This document shows, piece after piece, positions 27,946 to 34,976 of a stretch of DNA of 64,000 bases. The notes under the pieces were generated by a model. It had not been told where the DNA came from and did no database searches. It worked only from the letters and a program-made list of their open reading frames with translations. This DNA comes from CBDCUW01 sp965222745. Lineage in GTDB: Bacteria; Planctomycetota; Planctomycetia; Pirellulales; Pirellulaceae. The translations under genes and the position numbers were made by a program. Numbering within the stretch: the stretch's first letter is position 1; each line of letters starts with the position of its first letter. The DNA is taken from assembly GCA_965222745.1 (NCBI GenBank), contig CBDCUW010000004.1:1674001-1738000 (forward strand). The letters run 5' to 3'.

Positions 27946-28074
27946 AGGCAATCTTGAAGCGTATGGCGAACCTGTTGGCGGCAGCACTTGTCATCCATGC
28001 GGAGAAAGTACGCACAGAGTAACAAAGACAGACGCTGGTTGGCTCGGTCCAGCACCCAGACGATGGAAGGACTG

Positions 28075-28320
28075 TCACTCATCGCTTCCGCTTATATCGT
28101 CCAAGGTGCGGCGTAACGCTTCGTACTCATCACGGCATTCAGCGCAGACGGACAAGTGTTGCTCGACGGCTTTCAATCCCTCATGGATGGATTTGCCCGT
28201 CAACTGTTGCTCGGCGAACTCCGCAACCAGTGCGAGGCATTGCTCGCAGTTGATCTCGGCATCCTCAGTATGGCCGACCAGTCGGAGCAGGCTATCGATT
28301 TCTTCTTTGGAAAGTGGCAT
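28075..28320 (-). CDS. Zinc-finger anti-sigma factor
   Basis: 81 residues. Cys25 and Cys28 (NCEQC) pair with His55, Cys59 and Cys62 (EQHLSVCAEC), a zinc-binding anti-sigma-like arrangement (HxxxCxxC). A helical segment (LVAEFAEQQLTGKSIHEG) lies between. There is no transmembrane segment, so it is a cytoplasmic, possibly redox-sensing regulator. It follows the ECF sigma gene by 15 bases and very probably binds that sigma factor. The Cys pairs could release zinc on oxidation, which would fit the neighbouring AhpD-like and cytochrome genes; that part is inference. Confidence 0.72.
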   Translation of the reverse strand: MPLSKEEIDSLLRLVGHTEDAEINCEQCLALVAEFAEQQLTGKSIHEGLKAVEQHLSVCAECRDEYEALRRTLDDISGSDE

Positions 28321-28335
28321 GGTTTAGTTCCCAAC

Positions 28336-28932
28336 TCACAGCCGTGCTGTAACGTCCTCTGGGGTGTATCCGGCTGCTTCCAATCGCCGCTTGAGTTTCT
28401 TTCGGGCATCGTGTGTCAGCTTGTAGATGGCGTTTCGATTGCTGCCAAGGTGTCGAGCGATTTCGTCCTGCGGCATCCCCTTCAACTCGGAGAACAGTGC
28501 TGTCCGTTGTTTGTCTGTCAACTCGTTCTCGATCAACTCTCTCATGGCGTCGAGAACGGACTGTCGCTCCATCTGCTCGTCGGGAGCGGCGGTCGTATCA
28601 ATAGCTCGTTTGGGAACGAACTCGGCGTCGGCAAGAACATCATCAAGTGACACGTCCTTCCAACGGCTTCGACGAAGCTCACCCAGCGCCTCGTGAATTG
28701 CGATGCTCGTCGCCCATGTAATGAACTGGCTTCGGCCCTGAAACTGGTCGAGCTTGTCGAGCACTCGAATAACAGAATCTTGAGCAGCATCGTCCAGAAA
28801 CGCCTCATCAGCCCGTGGCCGATTCGACAGTGCCTTGCGAAGATTGCGCAACAGCACTTCCCGGAGATCGGCCAGTGCCGATTCCTGCTGTGCGCTCAAC
28901 TCCGCAAGCCAACTGTCATTGTCTCGGTTCAT
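28336..28932 (-). CDS. ECF RNA polymerase sigma factor
   Basis: 198 residues. Region 2 is visible in FLDDAAQDSVIRVLDKLDQFQGRSQFITWATSIA, with the Trp-Ala/Ile pattern of the DNA-melting helix. Region 4 is LTDKQRTALFSELKGMPQDEIARHLGSNRNAIYKLTHDARKKLKRRL, a helix-turn-helix for the -35 element. There is no long C-terminal extension. It lies between the AhpD-like gene (50 bases upstream) and the anti-sigma gene (15 bases downstream), an arrangement typical of autoregulated ECF operons. Target promoters may be the divergent region at 29529-29734. Confidence 0.85.
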   Translation of the reverse strand: MNRDNDSWLAELSAQQESALADLREVLLRNLRKALSNRPRADEAFLDDAAQDSVIRVLDKLDQFQGRSQFITWATSIAIHEALGELRRSRWKDVSLDDVLADAEFVPKRAIDTTAAPDEQMERQSVLDAMRELIENELTDKQRTALFSELKGMPQDEIARHLGSNRNAIYKLTHDARKKLKRRLEAAGYTPEDVTARL

Positions 28933-28982
28933 TCGTCGGATGCTCGATTCGTTGCGACTGCCTTCGCCACAGCACTACCGGG

Positions 28983-29528
28983 TTATGCCACCGTCAATTC
29001 GGGCGGAGTAAGAAAGTCCACTTCGGTTTCGGCAACGTGATTGAAATAGTTCGTGAAGATGTTCAATGCGACGTTGCCGACGATCTCAGCGATCTCGCCG
29101 TCATTGTATCCGGCGTCTCTCACTTGCTGAACGTGGTCGTCAGTTACGAATCCTCGCTCATTGACCATAGCTCGTGCAAACTCCAGAGCGGCTCGTTCTT
29201 TGTTATCGGCGGCCTCCGCACGTCGGGCGTCACAAGTCTCCTGCTCCGACAGCCCGGCACCTTTTCCCAGCGCCGTGTGGGCTGCAACACAATAGCCACA
29301 ACTATTCGTCTCGCCCACGACCAGAGCGATCTGTTCTCTCAGCCGAGGTGAAAGCGAGCCGGTCGAAAGTGACTGGCTGAAGCCGAGGTACGCATTCGCC
29401 ATGGCGGGTGAATTGGCCATCGTCGAAATGATGTTCGGGATCATCCCCATCTTCTTCTCGACGGTTTCCAGCAGATTGGTCGTGGTGGCGTCGGCAGTGG
29501 CTTTGGTCACAGGTTGAAGTCGAGGCAT
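28983..29528 (-). CDS. AhpD/carboxymuconolactone decarboxylase-like peroxidase
   Basis: 181 residues from the ATG at 29528, which has AAGGAG eight bases upstream; a longer frame to 29594 lacks a site. The active-site segment LREQIALVVGETNSCGYCVAAH has the CxxC pair (Cys77, Cys80) and downstream His of AhpD-like peroxidases. The segment after it (GLSEQETCDARRA) is typical of the family. The protein probably reduces peroxide through a thiol cycle or acts on a small substrate. It is the first gene of a minus-strand operon with the ECF sigma and anti-sigma genes. Confidence 0.88.
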   Translation of the reverse strand: MPRLQPVTKATADATTTNLLETVEKKMGMIPNIISTMANSPAMANAYLGFSQSLSTGSLSPRLREQIALVVGETNSCGYCVAAHTALGKGAGLSEQETCDARRAEAADNKERAALEFARAMVNERGFVTDDHVQQVRDAGYNDGEIAEIVGNVALNIFTNYFNHVAETEVDFLTPPELTVA

Positions 29529-29734
29529 CGTGATTCTCCTTGGAATGAATGCCGTTGAGCAATGGGCCGTTTCCCCTTTGACGCCGTGAGACAACGGAGT
29601 CTTACGTCGATTTCTTCAAGATCCGAGTGACGACTGTTCGCCATGTTCGGATCAAAACACGAAGTAAGACTTCGGCTGGCCACTGCATCGAAGGGATGTC
29701 GAACGCAACCACCTCACCTTCAAGGAGACCAACG
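29529..29734. promoter_or_regulatory. Divergent promoter region with two mirrored semi-palindromic motifs
   Basis: This 206-base gap separates the AhpD-like gene (minus) from the DUF4383 gene (plus). CGGAGTCTTACGTCG lies at 29595-29609 on the plus strand, and CGAAGTCTTACTTCG on the minus strand at 29660-29674. They match at 13 of 15 positions in opposite orientation, and the second is a perfect 6-3-6 palindrome. They are the best candidates for a shared operator or ECF promoter element controlling both directions. Confidence 0.45.
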
Positions 29735-30142
29735 ATGAAGAACGTAGCAGTCAGTCTGGCGTGGACGTTTGCAGCAGCATTCTTGGGAGCAACCGTGATG
29801 GGATTTATTCCCAATCCATTGGTCGGCGAAGACGCTCTGTTCGTCACGAACACCGCCCACAACCTCGTGCATCTGGCGACGGCCATCGGATTCGTAGTCG
29901 TGGCCCTGCTCGGTGAAAAAGCGTCGATCCGCTTCATGCAAGCGTTCGGCGTCATTTACATGCTGACCGGTGTGATCGGCTTTGTGATGCTCGGGTCAGC
30001 CGCAGAAGGCCACCTGTTCCACATCATTCACATCAACTGGCTGGACAACTTCCTGCATGTTGGGTTGGGCATCGCCATCGCCGCAGCCGGTTGGTACTCG
30101 CAGAACGACCAGAAGCAACCGGCCACCCTTACTCAATCGTAA
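29735..30142 (+). CDS. DUF4383-like membrane protein
   Basis: 135 residues from the ATG at 29735; AAGGAG sits seven bases upstream. Four hydrophobic segments: SLAWTFAAAFLGATVMGFIP, HNLVHLATAIGFVVVALLG, FGVIYMLTGVIGFVML and FLHVGLGIAIAAAGW, with several conserved His (HNLVH, HIIHINWLDNFLHV). The pattern fits DUF4383-type small membrane proteins; function unknown. Transcribed away from the AhpD/sigma operon and 41 bases before the cytochrome gene, so the two plus-strand genes are likely co-transcribed. Confidence 0.72.
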   Translation: MKNVAVSLAWTFAAAFLGATVMGFIPNPLVGEDALFVTNTAHNLVHLATAIGFVVVALLGEKASIRFMQAFGVIYMLTGVIGFVMLGSAAEGHLFHIIHINWLDNFLHVGLGIAIAAAGWYSQNDQKQPATLTQS

Positions 30143-30183
30143 TGAGAACTTCGCTCCCGAAACCAAATCAGAGGAAAACGACC

Positions 30184-30849
30184 ATGACAACTCGCTCAAA
30201 CTGGAACCGGACGACGCTGTTCATCGGTGTTGCCGCCGTGATTGGTGCAACATTGTTGATTGGCACACAATCGAACCGCCACAGCAGAGTCTCAGCTGCG
30301 CCCACGCCGAAAACCGAGCGTGAACAACCGAAGGTCACATTCATCGACGGAGAACTCGTTCGCCCGTCTGGTTATCGCAAGTGGATATACGTCGGCACGC
30401 CGCTGACGCCGAACGACATGAACGAGGGTAAGGCTCCGTTTCCTGAGTTCCATTCTGTCTACATCGACCCTCAATCCTACGACCACTACGAGATGACCGG
30501 GACGTTCCCGGACGGCACAGTGCTGGTCAAGGAACTCGTTGGGGTTGGAACAAAAGAAGCGACCAGTGGCAACGGATACTTCATGGGCGATTTCACCGGT
30601 CTCGAAGTCTTGATGAAAGACACGCAGCGGTTCAGGGACGAGCCCGGCAACTGGGGCTTCTTCAGCTTCGGCCACAAGTATCCGCTCAAGCGGTCGGCCA
30701 AGATTCAACCGACCTCCAACTGCAATGATTGTCACGGCGGGGCCGCAGACGACGACTACGTGTTTACGCAATACTATCCTGTGCTTCGTGCTGCGAAGGG
30801 AGGGGCAGCAGAATCAGTTCGGGACGCATCTGCCGAAGGCGAGCAATAG
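30184..30849 (+). CDS. Cytochrome P460 family protein
   Basis: 221 residues. A membrane-anchor or signal segment (TLFIGVAAVIGATLLIG) comes first. The body shows P460-type blocks: YRKWIYVGTPLTPNDMN, FHSVYIDPQSYDHYEMTG, GTVLVKELVGVG and FFSFGHKYPLKR. The haem-attachment motif is CNDCH (Cys180, Cys183, His184) near the C-terminus. P460 cytochromes oxidise hydroxylamine or nitric oxide in some bacteria; whether this one does is unknown. The gene starts with GAGG nine bases upstream. Its neighbours suggest induction by the ECF sigma under oxidative or nitrosative stress. Confidence 0.85.
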   Translation: MTTRSNWNRTTLFIGVAAVIGATLLIGTQSNRHSRVSAAPTPKTEREQPKVTFIDGELVRPSGYRKWIYVGTPLTPNDMNEGKAPFPEFHSVYIDPQSYDHYEMTGTFPDGTVLVKELVGVGTKEATSGNGYFMGDFTGLEVLMKDTQRFRDEPGNWGFFSFGHKYPLKRSAKIQPTSNCNDCHGGAADDDYVFTQYYPVLRAAKGGAAESVRDASAEGEQ

Positions 30850-31009
30850 TGTCGGTGGAAATTCGGGGGGGCCTGTTGACATTAGACAGGTCTTTACATT
30901 TCAGGCATGGCAAAGAAACGGTCCGAGACCGTTCAACGGCTGGTGCGCAAACGCCGCTCGCGAAAACGCAAGCCTCAGGCAAGATGCGGTTCACCGAACG
31001 CTCACAGCG
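30850..31009. other. Gap between the cytochrome gene and the PA0069 remnant
   Basis: 160 bases. A frame from 30907 (MAKKRSETVQRLVRK) starts in a protein-like way but turns to repetitive Arg/Ser and has no ribosome site; not called as a gene. Confidence 0.4.
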
Positions 31010-31192
31010 AAACGGAACATCGGGAGACTGATTCTCGGCAACAATGCTCTTCGACGCATCAAAAATGTACTCAATACGCCGATTCTCGCGCTGCGTCAGG
31101 TACTCCGAATCCCACTCCAGATGCGAATCATCCCGCTCCGCGTGGACCCGTTCAAACCGATTCGGAGGATCAATCTTCGAGCCATGACGCAT
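31010..31192 (-). pseudogene. N-terminal fragment of a second PA0069-type gene
   Basis: 61 codons from the ATG at 31192. The first 15 residues equal those of the gene at 27781, and the next 46 are clearly homologous but diverged (for example HLEWDSEYLTQRENRR versus HLEWDTEYLKERDNRQ). Homology stops at DVPF; what follows on the same strand is unrelated, and the radical SAM cysteines are absent. So this is a truncated paralogue or xenologue rather than a recent copy. It marks the far side of the sigma/AhpD/cytochrome cassette. Confidence 0.8.
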
Positions 31193-31402
31193 GTGGTTTT
31201 CACCAAGAATACTACATCAGAAAAACGGAAAACGGAATGTTCCTGACAGCAACCGGCAACTTCGCTTCCCTCCTCTACCCAGCACGGTCGGACCGCTGAG
31301 AACCTTCCAGTACGGCCCGCTACTTTGACTTTGGCTCAGCGACGCTCATCAAAAGCCGCCTTCTGCCTTTGAAACGGATGGCCCATACCCAGCCAGGGCT
31401 AG
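31193..31402. other. Non-coding gap before the IS701-like element
   Basis: No gene seen. It ends with AGCCAGGGC (31391-31399), which would pair with GCCCTGGCT at 33071-33079 if the insertion sequence were removed, so the element landed in the loop of a hairpin. Confidence 0.45.
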
Positions 31403-33048
31403 TTGGACAGCGCCACTTTTTGCGTGAGGATCAAGTTTCATGGGCCCGTCCCCCGGTCAAGCGACTTGATTTTATCAACATCAATCCCCTGCTGCTGGAA
31501 CCATCGACGGCGTGTTTTGGTATGTGAGCGGCTGGCTTGAGCGTTGCGAACTTGGTAGTAGCGTTGGCGTTCAAGTTCCTCTTCGTAGCGACGGTGACGG
31601 GCTCTTCGCGACAAATCTTGTGAATCGATGTAGACGTCCATTGCACGACGGACCTGTTCGAGCGTTAGCAGGTCGCCATCGGTCACGACGGTCCCCGGAC
31701 TGAGCTGGGATCGCACTCGGGCACAGAACAAGTGGCTGAGGATCGTCACGAACAGGTGACGATGGACACAGTCCCACCGGCGGCATTCGAAGTGATCCCA
31801 GCCCAGTTCTTCTTTCGATTCGCGGAAACACGCTTCGATTTGGAAGCGACTGAACGCGACTCTGAGGATCGCACGCAATGTCCAGCCGCCGCGGCCAGGG
31901 ACTCGGTTACTGAGAAAATACTTCCACTCGCCAGTACGAACATTGCGAGCGACAATCAGAGTGCAGGCGTTGCTGACTAAGCGACCGTCGTGAGTCTTCC
32001 GCCAACACGTGTGCCAGCGGATCTCCCAAACCTCAGGCCCCTTGTTGGTGTCTTTGATTCGATATCGCTGTGGCTTTTGATCGCAGAATGCCGGCGAATA
32101 CTTACGGAGGTTTTGAACCTCACTTGGCTTTTCTTCACGACGTCTCAATCGGGGGTACTTCTTCGGCCTTTTCGTTCGGTTTTTCGGCGGTTTTCTCAGC
32201 ACTTTTGGCTTGCTCAGCCAGACGTGAGCGTTTGGCGGTATCTCGCCAACGAAGGCTTCGTTTCTTTGGTCGAGTCCGTCAAGGAACTTGCCGTCGCGAG
32301 CGTAGAATTCGTCGAATGTCCAAGCCAGCACTCGGATTCCATTGGCAATCGCTCGATCGATCATATCGAGTGCGATTTCTGCCTTGGTTTTGAACGTCAC
32401 ATCGTCAGGAATGCGAGTTTTTTTCGGCGTGATGGATCATCCGTCCATTCTTTGGGCAGATAAACGCAGGCATCGAGCAGACTGTGGAAAGTGACCGTTG
32501 CAAACGACAGAGCAACGTTGACGATGCAATTCTCGATCTTACCTCGGTTGCCGTTGTATTGACGCTTCACCCCAACAGTGTCGTGACCACTCTTGGCCAT
32601 TCCGCTTTCGTCAACGATCCCCACCGCTTGGCTGTCGGCATGGTCGGTGGCGATGATTTGCTGGCAACGATCGCGAAGCCGCTCATGATCCCACTTGATC
32701 GAATCGAGGAACCGCTGAAGCGTCCTGGGTCTGACATTCTGATCGGCAGCGATCGCTTCGGCGTTCTTTCGTTGAACGTCAGAGAGCAATCCCTGAACGT
32801 AGATCTGGAGCAGTTTCCTTCCAGGATTGCTGTAAAAACAATCAACAAACAGGGCGAGAAATTGGGCGAGCATTTTGCCGAGCGAGGCGATATCCTTAAG
32901 CGACATAGCGGCGACCTTCCGTGGTTTCCGAGTGTGAAACAGTAGCACACGGAAGGTCGTCTCTTTTTGACCATCAAGTCAACGCAGATAAGTCCATTTT
33001 GGCAAACGACTTACGAATTCTCACCAGGCGAAAAGTGGCGCTGTCCAA
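31403..33048 (-). mobile_element. IS701-like insertion sequence (1646 bp)
   Basis: Terminal inverted repeats begin TTGGACAGCGCCACTTTT at 31403 and at 33048 on the opposite strand, identical for 18 bases and again at two of the next three. The element is flanked by CTAG at 31399-31402 and 33049-33052, a four-base duplication as expected for IS701 (YTAR targets). Both ends and the duplication are perfect, suggesting a recent insertion. The single transposase gene is on the minus strand in two frames. It sits downstream of the immunity gene at 33139. Confidence 0.88.
31438..32906 (-). CDS. IS701-like transposase, joined by a possible -1 frameshift
   Basis: The first frame starts at the ATG at 32906 (MSLKDIASLGK; GGAAGG lies eight bases upstream; a GTG at 32948 is the alternative) and stops at 32397. 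It contains IVDESGMAKSGHDTVGVKRQY, with the first DDE-type Asp. The second frame carries VLAWTFDEFYARDGKFLDGL and FQIEACFRESKEELGWDHFE, with the later acidic residues, and ends at 31438. A run of seven A (32418-32424, minus strand) lies where the frames overlap and reads A AAA AAA, a slippery site. Slipping back by one base gives RRKKTRIPDDVTFKTKAE, the natural continuation, and a 489-residue protein. Programmed frameshifting or a disabling indel are both possible. Confidence 0.82.
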
Positions 33049-33138
33049 CTAGTTGGGCGTCTTTTCGTTTGCCCTGGCTCCTCTTCGCTCACCCGGACTT
33101 CGTCGCCAGCCAAATCACCTCGGTTGGTGATACCCTCT
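33049..33138. other. Short gap between IS701-like element and immunity gene
   Basis: 90 bases without a gene. It begins with the right-hand CTAG duplication and contains GCCCTGGCT (33071-33079), the distal arm of the hairpin split by the element. Confidence 0.5.
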
Positions 33139-33528
33139 CTACAGTACGCCAGTTTCGGCCGCTTTAACAACCTCTTCAATCGTAAGCTCCCTGCCCACGA
33201 CGTTGGCAGGATAGAAAATCAGATCTGTACGCGCGGAGTGCTTGCAAATTTTCTTGAACAGAACAACGGCAAGTTCGTCGTCCGCAGGCAGTCGTCCTTT
33301 CTCGTACTCCATAATGTACTGAACTAAATCAGATAGCATATCGGATGCTATCTCAAGCTGACGTGGATCATTCAACACAGCGAGCAACGCCTCGCTGGTA
33401 TCAAGATCACCAAAATGTTCACTTGCCAAGTGAAACAAAACTCGCCGAGATATTGGAATGGCGCCCGGTTGGATTTTTTGATCTCGATATAAGTTAAACT
33501 GATTCGTAAATTCTTTTGGAACTTTCAT
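33139..33528 (-). CDS. Colicin/pyocin-type (Im-like) immunity protein
   Basis: 129 residues, starting eight bases after the stop of the DNase-tip fragment. The C-terminal ~50 residues match the colicin immunity fold: an acidic helix DDELAVVLFKKICKH, then SARTDLIFYPANVV. This corresponds to the HPSGSDLIYYP motif of Im9, in which the Asp and second Tyr are major contacts with the DNase; both are kept here. Typical Im proteins are ~85 residues; this one has about 45 extra at the N-terminus (ISRRVLFHLASEHFG). The region is visibly richer in A+T than the giant gene. It is expected to bind and inhibit the neighbouring DNase. Confidence 0.78.
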   Translation of the reverse strand: MKVPKEFTNQFNLYRDQKIQPGAIPISRRVLFHLASEHFGDLDTSEALLAVLNDPRQLEIASDMLSDLVQYIMEYEKGRLPADDELAVVLFKKICKHSARTDLIFYPANVVGRELTIEEVVKAAETGVL

Positions 33529-33536
33529 TTCTAATT

Positions 33537-34976
33537 CTAAAAGATTCCCTTGGTTGCATTGGTGATTTTAATGTGAACCTCTGGTGAGACGATCATGATG
33601 TTGTCTAAATCATACAGCACTCGCTCACGTCCGATGTCGATTGTCTCCATGTGATCCAACTCAAACTTTGTCCTGTTCCCTACTTGCCAAGCATCAGGGG
33701 CGTACGGAGCCAAGCCATCAGCCATTCTCGCTTGATTGGATGCACTGAATTGATTGCGTAGTATGGGCGTATTGTGAACGGCTTGCCAGAATGCCTCTCG
33801 GAATTCTCTCCAAGATCCGAAGTGGCGATTTCGAAGTTGGTCCGCCACCTCTCTTGGCATCGATCCCATTCCTCGGTCCAGCCAATCAGGTCCAGCGCTC
33901 GGCAAGTCATTACCACCCGATGCTGTCCCACTTGTGTTCCGCACTTGGTCAGTATTTCTGGTGTCGATCTCCGAATACCCGTCAGGCGGGCCGGTCATCA
34001 TTGCATATAGTGTTCCAAGCAGTCCGGCCGATGACCGTGCTATAGCTGGATAGATATGCTGAATTCCCCATGCAACCAATGGCTTTGCTTCTGTAATCAG
34101 AATTTGCCCCATTGGGACAAGCGCCCCATCAGAGCGGCGAGCCAAACCTACTGCGACAGAAACAGTTGCCGATGGCGGAGGTGTCGGAGGCTTGAAGAAT
34201 CCAACAAGTTCAACTACAAGAGAAATTCCGTCGAGAATTGCGAAGAGAGCAGATATCGTGGCAGAGAAGAGTTTGCCCTGCCTGGCATACATGATCGCAT
34301 CGATAGAATTTGAGACAAACCCATAAGCATTTAACGCAACGGACGCAACCTTCAATCCCATGTACAGTCGTGCTGCAAGCCCACCCAGCGAAAACCCAAA
34401 TCCAAGGAACATTCCAGTCGGGTCAACGCCTTGCACGGGATCGCCGTGTACATAAGCGTATTTGTGCAGGCTCTGCGGCGAACGAATGTTTCCAGCAAAA
34501 GGATCTAGTCGATTGAATCGTCCGTTTGCCGGATTGTAGAATCGAGCCCTTAGGTATTGTTGTTGTACATTGGCGTCGAAATGTTCCCCGCTATATCCAA
34601 ACGAAGACAATCGCTGACCAATTGAAATATTTTGGACGCTGGCATTGTGTAGTGCGATCATCTCTCCATAAGCGGAAAAGGTGAACGCTTGAATGATTTG
34701 TGCCGAAGTATCCGCCAAATCGTAGACGACGCGGACACTTCCGTGGCCATCGTGTCCAAAGATATGTGTTTGATCAATGGGTTGGCCATTGGCGTCAATT
34801 CCATGACGACGCTGAGAGATTTCGTCATGCCCGAAGGTATAATCTACGATCAGCGTGTTTCCATTCTCTACATGGGTCTCTCGAATAGCTTGTGTATAAC
34901 CCGTGTGATTGTGCTGATCGGCTAAAAACTCGATCGAAGAAACCTCCGTCCAGCGACCACCATCAATTTCCCACAG
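33537..34976 (-). pseudogene. Severed C-terminal part of the giant RHS protein: RHS end plus colicin-E-type DNase
   Basis: An open frame without its own start begins exactly at the IS duplication (CTGTGGGA) with LWEIDGGRWTEV and runs 477 residues. It completes the RHS core (YLRARFYNPANGRFNRLDP, then HGDPVQGVDPTG). A hydrophobic linker follows (RLYMGLKVASVALNAYGFV, TISALFAILDGISLVVELVG). The last ~120 residues align with colicin E9 DNase: DWLDRGMGSMPREVADQLR, FREAFWQAV, and the HNH end with KFELDH, YDLDNIMIVSPEVHIKIT. The Arg, Glu and second His of the E9 active site (R96, E100, H103) are kept. The metal ligands H102 and H131 are Asp and Thr here. An internal Met could start a fragment, but no ribosome site is clear. 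Confidence 0.85.
34969..34976. repeat. Target duplication, left copy (TCCCACAG)
   Basis: TCCCACAG at 34969-34976 matches 36581-36588 exactly and flanks the ISKra4-like element. Removing the element and one copy rejoins the giant gene in frame. Confidence 0.88.

Noticed and set aside
30907..31299. Plus-strand frame beginning MAKKRSETVQRLVRK
   Set aside because: The start looks protein-like, but it soon runs antisense to the PA0069 remnant, lacks a ribosome site and has no coherent composition.
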